64,000 bases of DNA from Rhodopirellula sp. P2 (GTDB lineage Bacteria > Planctomycetota > Planctomycetia > Pirellulales > Pirellulaceae), in the NCBI RefSeq assembly GCF_028768465.1, contig NZ_CP118225.1:1779001-1843000 (forward strand), read 5' to 3'. The translations under genes and the position numbers were made by a program. This document shows positions 51,865 to 63,476 of this stretch, piece by piece. The notes below the pieces were generated by a model. It had not been told where the DNA came from. It saw only the letters and a list, made by a program, of their open reading frames with translations, and ran no database searches. The first letter of the stretch is position 1. The number at the start of each line of letters is the position of its first letter.

Positions 51865-53805
51865 CTACTTCAGCAATTTCTCGATGGCGTCATCCAGTTC
51901 GGCGGCGCCGATGTTGTGATCCACCACGCGCCCTTTGGAATCGATCAGCATTGTGGTTGGCAGCGTTTGCACACCAAATTGTTTGGCCAGCGGGCTGCTT
52001 TCCAAGCCGCCGTCTGCGTGCAAGTGGATCCAAGGCAAGGCGTTCGTTTTCAGGAATTCGGACGCTTGTTCGAGTTGGTTGTCGATGTTGACTCCCACGA
52101 TTTGCAGGCCGGCACGTTGGTAGCGAGCTTGCAGTCCACGCAGCAACTTCATGTCGTTTTTGCAGGGTTCGCACCAAGTCGCCCAGTAGTGGAGCACGAC
52201 GGGACGGCCGCGAAGTGCACTCAAACGGAAGGCTTTGCCCTGAACCGTGCGGCCTTCGAGGTCAACTTCTTTGCCTTCGGATTCCAGTCGACGGACCGCA
52301 CCAGCGGCGCGTTCAGCGGCTTCGGTGCCGCGGAAATCTTTGGCGACCTCTTTGTAGAATCGAAGGGCTTCGGCTTCTTTGTCCTCAAACTCTTTGCTGA
52401 GCGCCAATTGCAGTTTGGCGGCTGCCGTTTCCGGTGCTTGGGGGTACTGATCGGCAAATTCGGTCAGCTGTTCCAGCCACCAGACTTGGTTTTCCGCGAA
52501 GTCAGCGTCGCCGGTTTGGCGAGCGATGTACTCCGTCCCGATCAATTGATACTCGGTGTAAGCCCGCATGGCTTCGGACTGCGCGGCCTTGGAATCGCGG
52601 AACGAAGCGGCCAGCGTTTTCAGTCGTTTCAGGCCACCTGGGTAGGACCCGCTCTGGGTCGCCACGCTGACGGTGTCGACCAATTGGCGGGTCCAGGTAT
52701 CGCGTTCGGCGGGAGTTTCCGCGGCGGCGATCAGTTTTTCAACGATGTCGGCACGGCGTTCGTTCAGCGTCGCGAGTGCTTTGGGATCGGCTTCGCCGAC
52801 CATTTGCGAGTCAACCGCTTCGAGTGCACCGACCAGTTCTTGGGTCTTGGAGTTCCCGGCCGATGAGATGCCAGTGCCTGTGGTGGCCATGCCGCCTGGG
52901 GTAAAGAAATTGCCGTTGGACTGGGCGATTGGCTCGCCTGTTTCGGCCAGGACGGGCAGGTCGACCAGTTTCCAAGTGTCGTTGATGCGGATCACGGTTC
53001 CGACCAGCATTTGGCCCGATTGGCCGTTGGACTCGTACATGGCGACGGCATTTTCGTACGCCATCACGTCCTTTTTGACACCGATGTCATCTGCGGGGAC
53101 GATCCCGGGAGTCGCCGCGGCGAACTGGATCCATTGGGATTGGGGCCCAATGGCACGTTGAGTGGCGGCAAACTTTTTGAAGTTGGAAGCGGCTCGCGAA
53201 GCCTTTTTGACCAGGCTTTCGAGGCGATCACCGGTCAGGCCGGCGGATTGCAGTTCTTTGGGGGAGGCAAGCAGCGTGACGAAGCGATTGCCATCGGAAT
53301 GGGCCAATGATTCCACCAACTCTCGGGTGGTTTCTTCCGCGGAGATCATCTTCCAGCGATCGATTTGGCCATCTTCGTTTTCATCGATGCCCCAGCGAGT
53401 CCCACCGGTTCCCATCCAGCGGTACTGGTCCGCCTTGCCGTTGAAATTCGCATCCACATCGCGATAGACCTCGACACCGAACTGGAAATAGCACCACAGA
53501 TCGACCTTTTTGTCGCCATTGGTATCGGCGAAACGTCGCAGCACCGTGCCATCCCCGGCGATGACCTCCCATCCTGACCAATCCTCTCGTTCGATATCGC
53601 GAACTTCGCATTGTTCGACGTCACCGGATTCGACTTGCTCGAATTCCACACCGTCTTGGACTGGTTTCAGCCCCAATGCGGCGGCGGCGGAAGGAGGAGC
53701 TGCGGATGCTGTTGTCGCCAGTAGACTGGAAAGGACGAGCGAACCGCCCCCGAGGACAAAGCCTCGAATCGACCAGGACGCGGGAAAACGGTTGTGTTTA
53801 CTCAT
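51865..53805 (-). CDS. Secreted TlpA-like thioredoxin-domain protein with Asp-rich repeat region
   Basis: The 646-residue product has a signal peptide (GGGSLVLSSLLATTASAAP). Residues about 75-150 contain three D/N/G-rich motifs like calcium-binding loops (ADTNGDKKVDLW, DVDANFNGKADQY, DENEDGQIDRW). A long helical middle with TPR-like composition follows (ETAAAKLQLALSKEFEDKEA), and the C-terminal 145 residues are a TlpA/ResA domain with the redox motif HYWATWCEPCKNDMKLL (C-E-P-C). It probably works in the periplasm in disulfide exchange. The ATG at 53805 begins the signal peptide. Confidence 0.85.
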   Translation of the reverse strand: MSKHNRFPASWSIRGFVLGGGSLVLSSLLATTASAAPPSAAAALGLKPVQDGVEFEQVESGDVEQCEVRDIEREDWSGWEVIAGDGTVLRRFADTNGDKKVDLWCYFQFGVEVYRDVDANFNGKADQYRWMGTGGTRWGIDENEDGQIDRWKMISAEETTRELVESLAHSDGNRFVTLLASPKELQSAGLTGDRLESLVKKASRAASNFKKFAATQRAIGPQSQWIQFAAATPGIVPADDIGVKKDVMAYENAVAMYESNGQSGQMLVGTVIRINDTWKLVDLPVLAETGEPIAQSNGNFFTPGGMATTGTGISSAGNSKTQELVGALEAVDSQMVGEADPKALATLNERRADIVEKLIAAAETPAERDTWTRQLVDTVSVATQSGSYPGGLKRLKTLAASFRDSKAAQSEAMRAYTEYQLIGTEYIARQTGDADFAENQVWWLEQLTEFADQYPQAPETAAAKLQLALSKEFEDKEAEALRFYKEVAKDFRGTEAAERAAGAVRRLESEGKEVDLEGRTVQGKAFRLSALRGRPVVLHYWATWCEPCKNDMKLLRGLQARYQRAGLQIVGVNIDNQLEQASEFLKTNALPWIHLHADGGLESSPLAKQFGVQTLPTTMLIDSKGRVVDHNIGAAELDDAIEKLLK

Positions 53806-54001
53806 GGCAGCTAAACAAATCCTTCTGATTGACTTGCACATCGAAATGGAGTGTTGGATCCGAACTTCACGGACCGCGAACCAGCATTTTGGCTGAATTT
53901 GGCCTTCTGGGGGAACGTTGATTCAAGACTTCCTGGGGATGAAGCCGAAAAAAACACTCGCGGAAATGAAGGAATTGGTCAAAAACATCGCCCAAGTGCG
54001 T

Positions 54002-54029
54002 TTGACAACCGACCAAAACTTCCTAAACT
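54002..54029 (+). promoter_or_regulatory. rRNA operon promoter upstream of tRNA-Ile
   Basis: TTGACA (54002-54007, perfect -35) and TAAACT (54024-54029) are 16 bases apart, followed by a GCCTC/GAGGC hairpin at 54038-54055 and then tRNA-Ile at 54084. The next upstream gene reads away on the minus strand, so this is the head of the operon. Confidence 0.7.
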
Positions 54030-54083
54030 TCCGACCCGCCTCACGAAAGCGAGGCGGAAACCATCAGGTCCTGTGGGCCTGAC

Positions 54084-54157
54084 GGGCGTGTAGCTCAGTT
54101 GGTTAGAGCGCGTCGCTGATAACGACGAGGTCCCAGATTCGAGTTCTGGCACGCCCA
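54084..54157 (+). tRNA. tRNA-Ile (anticodon GAT)
   Basis: A 74-nt cloverleaf: acceptor GGGCGTG pairs with CACGCCC, discriminator A. The D arm has GCTCAGTTGGTTAGAGC, the anticodon stem CGTCG/CGACG holds loop CTGATAA with anticodon GAT, and the T arm contains GATTCGAGTTC. CCA is not encoded. It is the first gene of the rRNA unit, where a 16S gene would normally precede it. Confidence 0.96.
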
Positions 54158-54235
54158 CTCGAGGATCGAGGTGGCAGGGTGAGGTTCCCGTTCTGAAACG
54201 GAACGTCACCCTTCCTCCTCGGAACTCAAAACCAC

Positions 54236-54308
54236 GGGGGTATAGCTCAGTTGGGAGAGCGCCTGCTTTGCAAGCAGGATGTCGTCGGTTCAAGTCCGTC
54301 TACCTCCA
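54236..54308 (+). tRNA. tRNA-Ala (anticodon TGC)
   Basis: A 73-nt cloverleaf: acceptor GGGGGTA pairs with TACCTCC (one G-U), discriminator A. The D arm has GCTCAGTTGGGAGAGC, the anticodon stem CCTGC/GCAGG holds loop TTTGCAA with anticodon TGC, and the T arm contains GGTTCAAGTCC. It is 78 bases after tRNA-Ile. Confidence 0.96.
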
Positions 54309-55125
54309 CTTGGTTGAAATCACAAACTGACTCAAGTCAGAGGGTGAGGAAAGCCGAAAGTTGAAAGACACCCGCTCACTGCGGGTGACTGGAAACAAGC
54401 AGGGATGAGAAGTCCCGGTTTGCTTCTGAGACACCACCGTCTGAAACACTTCACGAAGAATCAAAGTTTTCTTCAGAAATGAGACAAGACGGGGTTGACC
54501 AGAATCGCCGGCTCGCTATCTTTCCTGTCCCGCCGCTGAGCAAGTCTCTGCGACACTCTTTCAAAGGGTTGAGCAAAGGTCTGCAACGCGGCAAACAAGT
54601 TGAAGTCAGCTTTGAAACTTTTTAAGAAATCATCGCTTCTTCCCCTTGACTCGAAGTTAGCAAGTCGCTAACTTCCTCGCTCGCTCAAGAGTGACCGACT
54701 GATCTCTAACGCTTAACGCAAGAGATTGATCGGCTGTTTTTGGCAGCGTCTCTCGGGTCCTCGCCTAGCGAGCATCCGGGAAATTGATTTTTGAAAATTT
54801 GGTTGTTTGGTAGTTGGCATCTGAAAAGAGCACCATGCGACGGATGTGAGTGAACCTTTTTCCGGGGTTCAGGAACATTTGTCAGTAGGGTAATAAGTTC
54901 TTCGGAAGCGTCGCTGCAAGAGAGTTCCGCAAGGAACTGACGGCAGTGATTTGATTCTGATTGGATTCTTGAGCGGTTCAGTTGCTTCTCTTTGAGAAGT
55001 TCTGAGCCACTGTGTGATATCGTTAACTAGATAGCACTGAAGCTTGAAACCAAGATGTTGTGCCAGTTCGATGCTCTCGCAAGAGGGTGTGGTTCAGGTC
55101 TGCGTTTTGAGTTCGGGATTTCGGT
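54309..55125 (+). other. Long transcribed leader between tRNA-Ala and 23S rRNA
   Basis: 817 bases with no gene. It contains a CACCCGC/GCGGGTG hairpin near 54369-54387, a perfect 9-bp palindrome GAAGTTAGC-AAGTC-GCTAACTTC at 54653-54675 partly inside a TTGACT-N17-TAACTT promoter-like pair, and the 15-base segment GTTGTTTGGTAGTTG at 54802-54816 that is complementary to 58071-58085 beyond the 23S gene. The rest appears to be precursor RNA removed during maturation. Confidence 0.7.
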
Positions 55126-58013
<2,888 letters not shown>

Positions 58014-58122
58014 ACCGATATCCCGCACTCATGCGGTCCAATCGGATCGGCTTCAAGAAGTTAACTTGTTCAACTACCAAACAACTGGCCTTACGGCGGC
58101 GAAACATTCGTCGTGAGGTCTT

Positions 58123-58230
58123 TCCGGCGATCATATCTGAAAGGTTATACCTGTTCCCATTCCGAACACAGCAGTCAAGCTTTCAGAGCCGATGATAGTG
58201 CCCACCAGCGTGAAAGTAGGTCTTGCCGGA
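58123..58230 (+). rRNA. rrf: 5S ribosomal RNA
   Basis: About 108 bases with terminal stem TCCGGCGA/TCTTGCCGGA, the conserved CCTGTTCCCATTCCGAACAC region, GCCGATGATAGTGC and a 3' GTGAAAGTAGGTC. It lies 109 bases after 23S and is followed at once by a terminator. Confidence 0.94.
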
Positions 58231-58235
58231 TTTTT

Positions 58236-58271
58236 AAAAACCCCTCTGAGTTTTCTCAGGGGGGTTTTTTT
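58236..58271 (+). terminator. Intrinsic terminator of the rRNA operon
   Basis: AAAAACCCCTCTGAG and CTCAGGGGGGTTTTTTT form a long stem with a TTTT loop and a terminal run of seven T, six bases after the 5S end. The 23S-5S unit ends here. Confidence 0.95.
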
Positions 58272-58296
58272 ATGCGCGCACCGAAACGTTCTGTTT

Positions 58297-58467
<171 letters not shown>

Positions 58468-58486
58468 CCGTGGCCCTAGCCCTGGG

Positions 58487-58805
58487 CTGTCAAAAGGTTG
58501 GTATTGACACCGCTTTGGACTGCGCAAGTTTCGTTCCTCGACTTCGCCCCAACGGGGCAGCCCTATCCCAGCCCAGGGCAACGCCCTGGGTTGTGGCGGG
58601 ACCAAGATTACAAAGCCCCAACGGGGGCGGTCCTAGCGGGTTTTGGGGAGTCTTTCTTAGGGCCGCCCCGTTGGGGCTGGTGTCGGAATCTCCGTAACGA
58701 AACCCCAGGCGATGCCTGGGGCTATCTTAGAACTGCCCCGTTGGGGCGTAGGACAGAATAAAAATCAACGTCGCATTTTCCGTGTCAATACCAACCTTTT
58801 GACAG
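58487..58805. mobile_element. MITE-like element with 24-bp perfect inverted ends
   Basis: The ends CTGTCAAAAGGTTGGTATTG...ACAC (58487-58510) and its exact reverse complement (58782-58805) bound 319 bases. Inside are at least four GCCCCAACGGGGC-type palindromes (near 58549, 58607, 58664, 58734) and two CCAGGC/GCCTGG-type ones. No transposase frame is present. The arrangement is that of a non-autonomous miniature inverted-repeat element, though a 24-bp end pair could also be a folded RNA. Confidence 0.6.
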
Positions 58806-59010
58806 TCCACCCTGGCCCTGGCCGCGGGGGCTTGGTTCGGTGTTTCGCCGCTCGGTCGTCCCTTTTGGCGGTGATTCACTGATCAGGATCGAGTTTTGGT
58901 CCGTTTTTGGGCCTGATTGCGTCTGTGAATGCATTTGGCGCATGAAAAACGCCACGGTCATCGGGAGGATGCGTGGCGTTTTGGTGCGTCAGTCGTTGGA
59001 GAGATTGCTT
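58806..59010. terminator. Intergenic stretch ending in a hairpin terminator (58945-58982)
   Basis: About 200 bases without a gene. AAAAACGCCACG and CGTGGCGTTTT near 58945-58982 form a stem with A-run and T-run on both sides, so it can end transcription in either direction. It lies 28 bases after the stop of the 86-residue membrane protein gene on the minus strand, which it probably serves. Confidence 0.75.
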
Positions 59011-59271
59011 TCAATCTCCGCTTCGTCCCCAGCGTTTGGGGAGGGTGATGGCATAAAGTATGACCACGGCGCCCACGGCGAGCATCACCCAAGGGAAACG
59101 TTCGGTCGGCGTCCAGACTTTGGTGGTTTGGGCAGGGGTGACCCCCGGATCCATGAACTCAGCGGCGCTGGAATCGGCAGCTGCGTAGACGGTGGCGGAA
59201 TCGATGAGCATGGTTTCCACTCCCAGGATCACCATCATGATTCCGACGGCTAAAAAGAGACTTCTCCACAT
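59011..59271 (-). CDS. Small membrane protein with two helices
   Basis: The 86-residue product has two hydrophobic helices (LFLAVGIMMVILGVETMLI and FPWVMLAVGAVVILYAITL) separated by a polar loop of about 35 residues rich in Ala, Asp and Thr, and a basic C-terminus (PKRWGRSGD). I do not recognise the family. The ATG at 59271 gives a clean membrane start; the frame extends to 59400 with Arg/Ser-rich sequence that looks non-coding. It is downstream of a DUF58 gene on the same strand, so it may be an accessory to it. Confidence 0.65.
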   Translation of the reverse strand: MWRSLFLAVGIMMVILGVETMLIDSATVYAAADSSAAEFMDPGVTPAQTTKVWTPTERFPWVMLAVGAVVILYAITLPKRWGRSGD

Positions 59272-59403
59272 GCGATCACGCTCCGTTTGACTTGTCTGTT
59301 GGTTTGGTAGACATCCAATGGAATCGGCTGGTGGAGTGGGTGCGGATGAGCGAGAGAGAGTTCGTCGCCTTGACCGCGGTTTCTGTTGCGTTTGTTGCAA
59401 TCG

Positions 59404-60885
59404 TTAGAGCAGGTGTTTGGCTTTGACTTGGAGGTATTGGTTCACCATCGGGGCGCTGAGTTCGTCAGGGAAGGCATCCACGACCAGAACTCCTTTGTGT
59501 CGGAGTCCGGATAGGACTTCTTCGCGCCAAACGAGCATTTCAGCTGCTGCAGCGGCACGGTAGGTCCGTGTTTCGTCGAGCACGTGGGGGACGTTCGCGG
59601 TTCCTGCAGTTTGCAGGATTTCTGCTGGGTAGTCGGCCGCATCGAACATTTCTCGGTCGCGGAGCACAACAGCGAGCGGCAAGTGAGTGCCGGTCAGGTT
59701 GGAAAGATGGTCGGAGACCACTTCTGCGTTGACCTCATCGACGATGTTGGTGGTCAGGGTGACGAGTGAACGTCGTTTGCAGTGGGAGTTGAGGTACAGA
59801 AAGGCTTGGTCGTAGCGTGACTCAACCATTCGTGGGAATTGGTCAAAACCGGCTTGAAGCAGGCGATTCATCTGGCTTGCCCCGCCCTTGGGTGGGAGAT
59901 AAGCGTGAATGGTGTCGCTGAAGCAGATCATCCCAACGGAATCTCCTTGATGCAGTGCGACGTAGGACATCATCAAGATGGAATTGAGTGCGTGATCCAG
60001 CAGGGAGTAACCGTTTCTCTGGTTGGTCATCATCCGGCCGCAATCGAGCAGAAAAATGAGGCGTTGGCTCTGGTCGCTTTGAAATTGTCGGACGGTGAGT
60101 TTGTTTCGGCGTGCGGTGCTACGCCAATCGATGTGGCGATAGCTGTCATCGCGTGTGTAATCGCGGAGTCGTTCGAAGTCGCTGTCCTGACCGATTCGAC
60201 GAGTTCGTCGGACTCCGATCAGGCTCAAGCGATCGGTGCGTGCCAACAGGGCGTAGTCCGACAATTGTTTCATGTCCGGAAAGACATTCAGCGGACTTTC
60301 GAGGGTTCGGGAGATATGCCTTTGCCACAGGCCCAGTGGGCTGAAGAGTTTCAAATCGACGCGATCCATTTGGAATGCACCACGTCGGTGAGGCGTGAGT
60401 TTTCGACGAAGTTGCAGCTGCAGTCCGGGTGGCAAATCCAGTTGGTGTTCCTCGGGATTCGAAACGAAGGAGTTTGGGACGTCGTCACGAAGGAAGCCTT
60501 TCATCCGCATCTGAGTGTGGTTTTGCAGCGAGAGGGAGCAGTCCAGCGGGACCCCGAGTGAACCGGTCCGAGAGACGGTTCGTTCCACGGTCAAACCGTT
60601 TCCGAGCATCTTTTGGGTGGCAAAGAGGTGGAGAAGGCCATCAATTGCGGTGACAGTGAAGACCAGTCCGTCGAACAATCCGAGGACGACCAGGAGGCTG
60701 GGAAAGAACACCACCGCGACACTGAGCACGACACTCGAACCCAGCAGAGCCACCCAACGGCGGGTGGGGTAGATCCGCAACCAGAATGCCGCGATCACCA
60801 ATGGCAAACTCACCAAAACCAGCAAGAGCCACGGCCATTGGCTCGCGATTTGGAAGAGAGCTTGAAAACGGTTTCCGAAACCCAT
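59404..60885 (-). CDS. DUF58 domain membrane protein
   Basis: The 493-residue protein has two N-terminal helices (PWLLLVLVSLPLVIAAFWLR and ALLGSSVVLSVAVVFFPSLL), then a beta-rich part and the DUF58 core RLRDYTRDDSYRHIDWRSTA with RRNKLTVRQFQSDQSQRLIF, followed by a VWA-like end (FLLDCGRMM). This is the long membrane form of DUF58, different from the soluble one at 11332. A MoxR partner would be expected upstream, but the gene begins alone at 60885, so its ATPase may lie elsewhere. Confidence 0.88.
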   Translation of the reverse strand: MGFGNRFQALFQIASQWPWLLLVLVSLPLVIAAFWLRIYPTRRWVALLGSSVVLSVAVVFFPSLLVVLGLFDGLVFTVTAIDGLLHLFATQKMLGNGLTVERTVSRTGSLGVPLDCSLSLQNHTQMRMKGFLRDDVPNSFVSNPEEHQLDLPPGLQLQLRRKLTPHRRGAFQMDRVDLKLFSPLGLWQRHISRTLESPLNVFPDMKQLSDYALLARTDRLSLIGVRRTRRIGQDSDFERLRDYTRDDSYRHIDWRSTARRNKLTVRQFQSDQSQRLIFLLDCGRMMTNQRNGYSLLDHALNSILMMSYVALHQGDSVGMICFSDTIHAYLPPKGGASQMNRLLQAGFDQFPRMVESRYDQAFLYLNSHCKRRSLVTLTTNIVDEVNAEVVSDHLSNLTGTHLPLAVVLRDREMFDAADYPAEILQTAGTANVPHVLDETRTYRAAAAAEMLVWREEVLSGLRHKGVLVVDAFPDELSAPMVNQYLQVKAKHLL

Positions 60886-61023
60886 GGAGACTCGGCCGGG
60901 TTGGAGAAAACAGAGGCGTGTTTCACGGTAGCCATCAGTCTATCACGCAGGTGGCCGGATCGTGGTTGTCGATTGAGGCAGGTGATTGAGGCAGGTGATC
61001 CTTGGGCGATATTGTGAAGGCAT

Positions 61024-61071
61024 AAAAAAACGCATCGTCGACGAGGAGCAAGACTCCAGGTCGACGATGCG
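61024..61071 (-). terminator. Intrinsic terminator of the cyclophilin gene
   Basis: CGCATCGTCGAC (61031-61042) and GTCGACGATGCG (61060-61071) are perfectly complementary over 12 bases with a 17-base loop, followed on the minus strand by seven T (61024-61030 in reverse). It lies about 50 bases past the cyclophilin stop. Confidence 0.88.
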
Positions 61072-61122
61072 TGCGTGTGTGTGGGAAAGGCGTTGGAGGC
61101 CGTTCCGAACGGAGGTCTGCCG

Positions 61123-61743
61123 TTATTTCAGTTCGCCGGCTTCGGTGATCTTGATCAATTGGCGAGTGCGGCCAGATTGGCTGCCTTGAGCTTCGACTTT
61201 CTTGACGACGTCCATGCCTTCCAGGACGCGGCCGAAGACGACGTGTTTGCCATCCAGCCAAGGGGTGGCGGCAACGGTGATGAAGAATTGCGAGCCGTTG
61301 GTGTTGCGACCGGCGTTTGCCATGCTCAGCAGGCCTGGGGTGGTGTGTTGAAATTTGAAGTTTTCATCCGGAAACTTTTCTCCGTAGATGCTTTCACCAC
61401 CGGTTCCGTTGCCTGCGGTGAAGTCACCGCCCTGCAGCATGAATCCGGGGATGACACGATGAAACGCGCTGCCTTCGAAATCCAAGGGGATGCCAGCTTT
61501 CCCTTCGCCTTTTTCGCCCGTCGACAACGCACGGAAGTTTTCGGCTGTCCTGGGGACATCTTTCCCGAACAATCCGATCACGATCCGTCCTGCTGGTTCA
61601 CTGCCAATCGAGACATCGAAATACACTTTGTGAGTGACCTCTCCTTGGGCGGGATCCGCCGCGAACGATGGGGAGGCGGGGCCTGCAATCAAACCGAAGG
61701 TTGAAATTCCAACCAGCGACAAAACGAAAGCACGAACAGTCAT
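61123..61743 (-). CDS. Secreted cyclophilin-type peptidyl-prolyl cis-trans isomerase
   Basis: The 206-residue product has a signal peptide ([20 protein letters not shown]) and a cyclophilin domain with the catalytic Arg in [22 protein letters not shown]-type sequence [20 protein letters not shown] and the [20 protein letters not shown] loop. It speeds proline isomerisation of proteins outside the cytoplasm. Length is normal for exported bacterial PpiA-like proteins. A strong terminator follows, and it appears monocistronic. Confidence 0.94.
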   Translation of the reverse strand: MTVRAFVLSLVGISTFGLIAGPASPSFAADPAQGEVTHKVYFDVSIGSEPAGRIVIGLFGKDVPRTAENFRALSTGEKGEGKAGIPLDFEGSAFHRVIPGFMLQGGDFTAGNGTGGESIYGEKFPDENFKFQHTTPGLLSMANAGRNTNGSQFFITVAATPWLDGKHVVFGRVLEGMDVVKKVEAQGSQSGRTRQLIKITEAGELK

Positions 61744-62035
61744 GGCACACTTTTAAAGGGAGAATGGTGGGAGCCGCCCGCGGAGGGGCAGCTGACTTTG
61801 CTCACATTGAACCAGATCCGCCGGACAGTCTCCAACCCCACAATGCGGTCTTCCGTGCATCGAAGTTGGAGGACAATGATCCAAGAGCGCGTCGAGGATT
61901 TCTCTTGATCGGGGAAGGCATCGCTCTGAGAACGAATGGTTCATGAGTCAGACGCACGAAAGCTCGGTCTGGTTTGTTAAAATCGGCGGTCGAGTTCCAG
62001 TTCTCACGTGAATCGCGAGGGCACGGCCGGTTTCA

Positions 62036-62536
62036 TTGGATCCCACGAGCGACGCCTTGATTGAATTTCCACAGTACGGGATTTATCCGCGTTGGCCGGA
62101 AGACGGTCAGGGGTGGATCCATCCGGACGATGTTCCCGTCGTTTCCAAGCTTTTGCCTGGCGAACGCGTCATCCGACGCGATTCCTTTGATGGCACCTAT
62201 TACCACTGTTGCTATGGAAAATGGGCGTTTCGGTTGCGGCCAGCCCTGTGGTTGCAGATCAAGGCAGAGGACTTGGATTTGGGCGACGAAGTCGAAACGA
62301 TCGGGCTCGGAATGGAGCGAGATCTGTTTGTGGGAGAAGTGATCGGCATGTACTTCGTTCGTCGCAAGGGGCGAATCGCTTACCGACTGAGACGGGCGGA
62401 CCAGAGTTTGCCGAAGTTGTTTTTGAGGGAACATCTGCGTTTGCTGTCAGAAAAGCAACGTGTTCGGCAGGGCGAGATCGAGCACCCCGCACCCAAGTGG
62501 GATGGATCGGGTGAGCGAATGGAATTCCCCGACTGA
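62036..62536 (+). CDS. Hypothetical protein
   Basis: The 166-residue frame is soluble and rich in beta-forming residues, with segments such as GIYPRWPEDGQGWIHPDDVP and RVIRRDSFDGTYYHCCYGKW and a charged C-terminus (PAPKWDGSGERMEFPD). I do not recognise the family. The first start is TTG at 62036; no ATG exists near the N-terminus, and a TTG at about 62057 is another option. Composition and codon use look coding. It stands alone between two minus-strand genes. Confidence 0.65.
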   Translation: MDPTSDALIEFPQYGIYPRWPEDGQGWIHPDDVPVVSKLLPGERVIRRDSFDGTYYHCCYGKWAFRLRPALWLQIKAEDLDLGDEVETIGLGMERDLFVGEVIGMYFVRRKGRIAYRLRRADQSLPKLFLREHLRLLSEKQRVRQGEIEHPAPKWDGSGERMEFPD

Positions 62537-62586
62537 TTGCAGTGGGGGTTGAGTGCAGGGAATTCGTCTGTCTCTGCCACGATGAC

Positions 62587-63066
62587 TCACTTCTTTGACA
62601 ATTGGACGACGCGGTCGAACTGTTTTTTGGTCACGGGTTGGACTGAGAGACGGCTGCCTTTTCGCAGCAACATCATGTCCACCAAGGGACTGCCCGCCTG
62701 AGTGGCCTCTGCTCGCAGTTCGGCCAGGGTGACCGGACGCTCCAGTTTCTTTTCGAGTTGAATGTCGACCATGAACCAGGTCGGTGAGTCGGGGTTGCTC
62801 TTGGAGTCAAAATAGTGGCTCTTTTTGTCCCAGGCATGGTGGTCGGGATAGCCGCCGCGAGAAACGGTCGCCAATCCAACGACCGCAGGTGTTTTGCAGG
62901 CGGAGTGATAAAACAGGACTCGATCGCCTTCTTCGATTTCGTCCCGGAGCAAATTGCGAGCTTGGTAGTTGCGGACACCTTCCCAGCAAGTGATTTGGTC
63001 GGGTTGCTCCGCCAAATCATCGATGTTGAACGTGTTCGGTTCCGTCTTCATCAACCAGTACTTCAT
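62587..63066 (-). CDS. EVE-domain protein
   Basis: The 159-residue protein begins MKYWLMKTEPNTFNIDDLAE and contains CWEGVRNYQARNLLRDEIEE, GDRVLFYHSACKTPAVVGLA and WFMVDIQLEKKLERPVTLAE, the EVE fold. This PUA-like domain binds modified bases in DNA or RNA. In bacteria it is linked to restriction of modified DNA or to RNA handling; here no restriction gene is nearby, so a housekeeping role in nucleic acid metabolism is more likely. The ATG at 63066 starts the domain directly. Confidence 0.92.
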   Translation of the reverse strand: MKYWLMKTEPNTFNIDDLAEQPDQITCWEGVRNYQARNLLRDEIEEGDRVLFYHSACKTPAVVGLATVSRGGYPDHHAWDKKSHYFDSKSNPDSPTWFMVDIQLEKKLERPVTLAELRAEATQAGSPLVDMMLLRKGSRLSVQPVTKKQFDRVVQLSKK

Positions 63067-63174
63067 CAGTTTGCTCAGTGTGTCGTTTGGGGGCGGGTGT
63101 TCGGTTGAGTCAATTTGTGCGGGCGCGGCGATTTTTCATCGAATTGTTTCGGAGCAATGTCGATCACTCAAGAA

Positions 63175-63296
63175 GACACACTTCCATTGTGTGTCGATGA
63201 AACGAATTCGTCTGCTGCCGCATGATCGCGGCAGCTTAATTCAGGCCATGGAAACGGCCTTGTATCCGTTTTCCATGCGCGGTCTCGTGTTTCACG
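63175..63296. other. Cluster of four hairpins in an intergenic stretch, candidate structured RNA
   Basis: Four stem-loops follow one another: GACACAC/GTGTGTC (63175-63195), GCTGCCGC/GCGGCAGC (63214-63235), CATGGAAACGG/CCGTTTTCCATG with one bulged T (63247-63277), and CGTG/CACG with CTCG/CGAG next to it (about 63284-63300). They lie between the EVE gene (minus) and a possible tiny plus-strand gene at 63326. Direction of transcription is not settled. Confidence 0.4.
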
Positions 63297-63325
63297 CGAG
63301 GTCACGCCATCGGCTTGAGATCACT

Positions 63326-63415
63326 ATGAACGTTGACGCAATTCACACCGCATTGGGCATCGCATTCACCGCTGTTTGGCTTTTTGTCGGCCAGATCATC
63401 GTCGATAGCCATTGA
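63326..63415 (+). CDS. Possible 29-residue membrane peptide
   Basis: ATG at 63326 to TGA at 63413-63415 encodes MNVDAIHTALGIAFTAVWLF followed by VGQIIVDSH, a single hydrophobic helix with an acidic/His end. A weak GAGA is about 8 bases upstream of the ATG. The hairpin cluster lies upstream and a terminator follows at once. The frame is also open upstream, so coding status is uncertain and rests on composition and setting only. Confidence 0.35.
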   Translation: MNVDAIHTALGIAFTAVWLFVGQIIVDSH

Positions 63416-63448
63416 AAAAGCCTCCGTGGATGAACACCGAGGCCTTTT
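63415..63448 (-). terminator. Intrinsic terminator (two-way)
   Basis: GCCTCCGTG (63420-63428) and CACCGAGGC (63435-63443) pair with one mismatch. On the minus strand the stem is followed by five T (63415-63419 in reverse), ending the PQQ-propeller gene; on the plus strand by CTTTTGG, weaker. Confidence 0.8.
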
Positions 63449-63476
63449 GGGACGTTGCAATTCAGGTGGCCGAAAC

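Noticed and set aside
53806-54083. Possible 16S fragment upstream of tRNA-Ile
   Set aside because: No 16S-conserved sequence such as the anti-Shine-Dalgarno region was found; the stretch holds a promoter and a hairpin instead.
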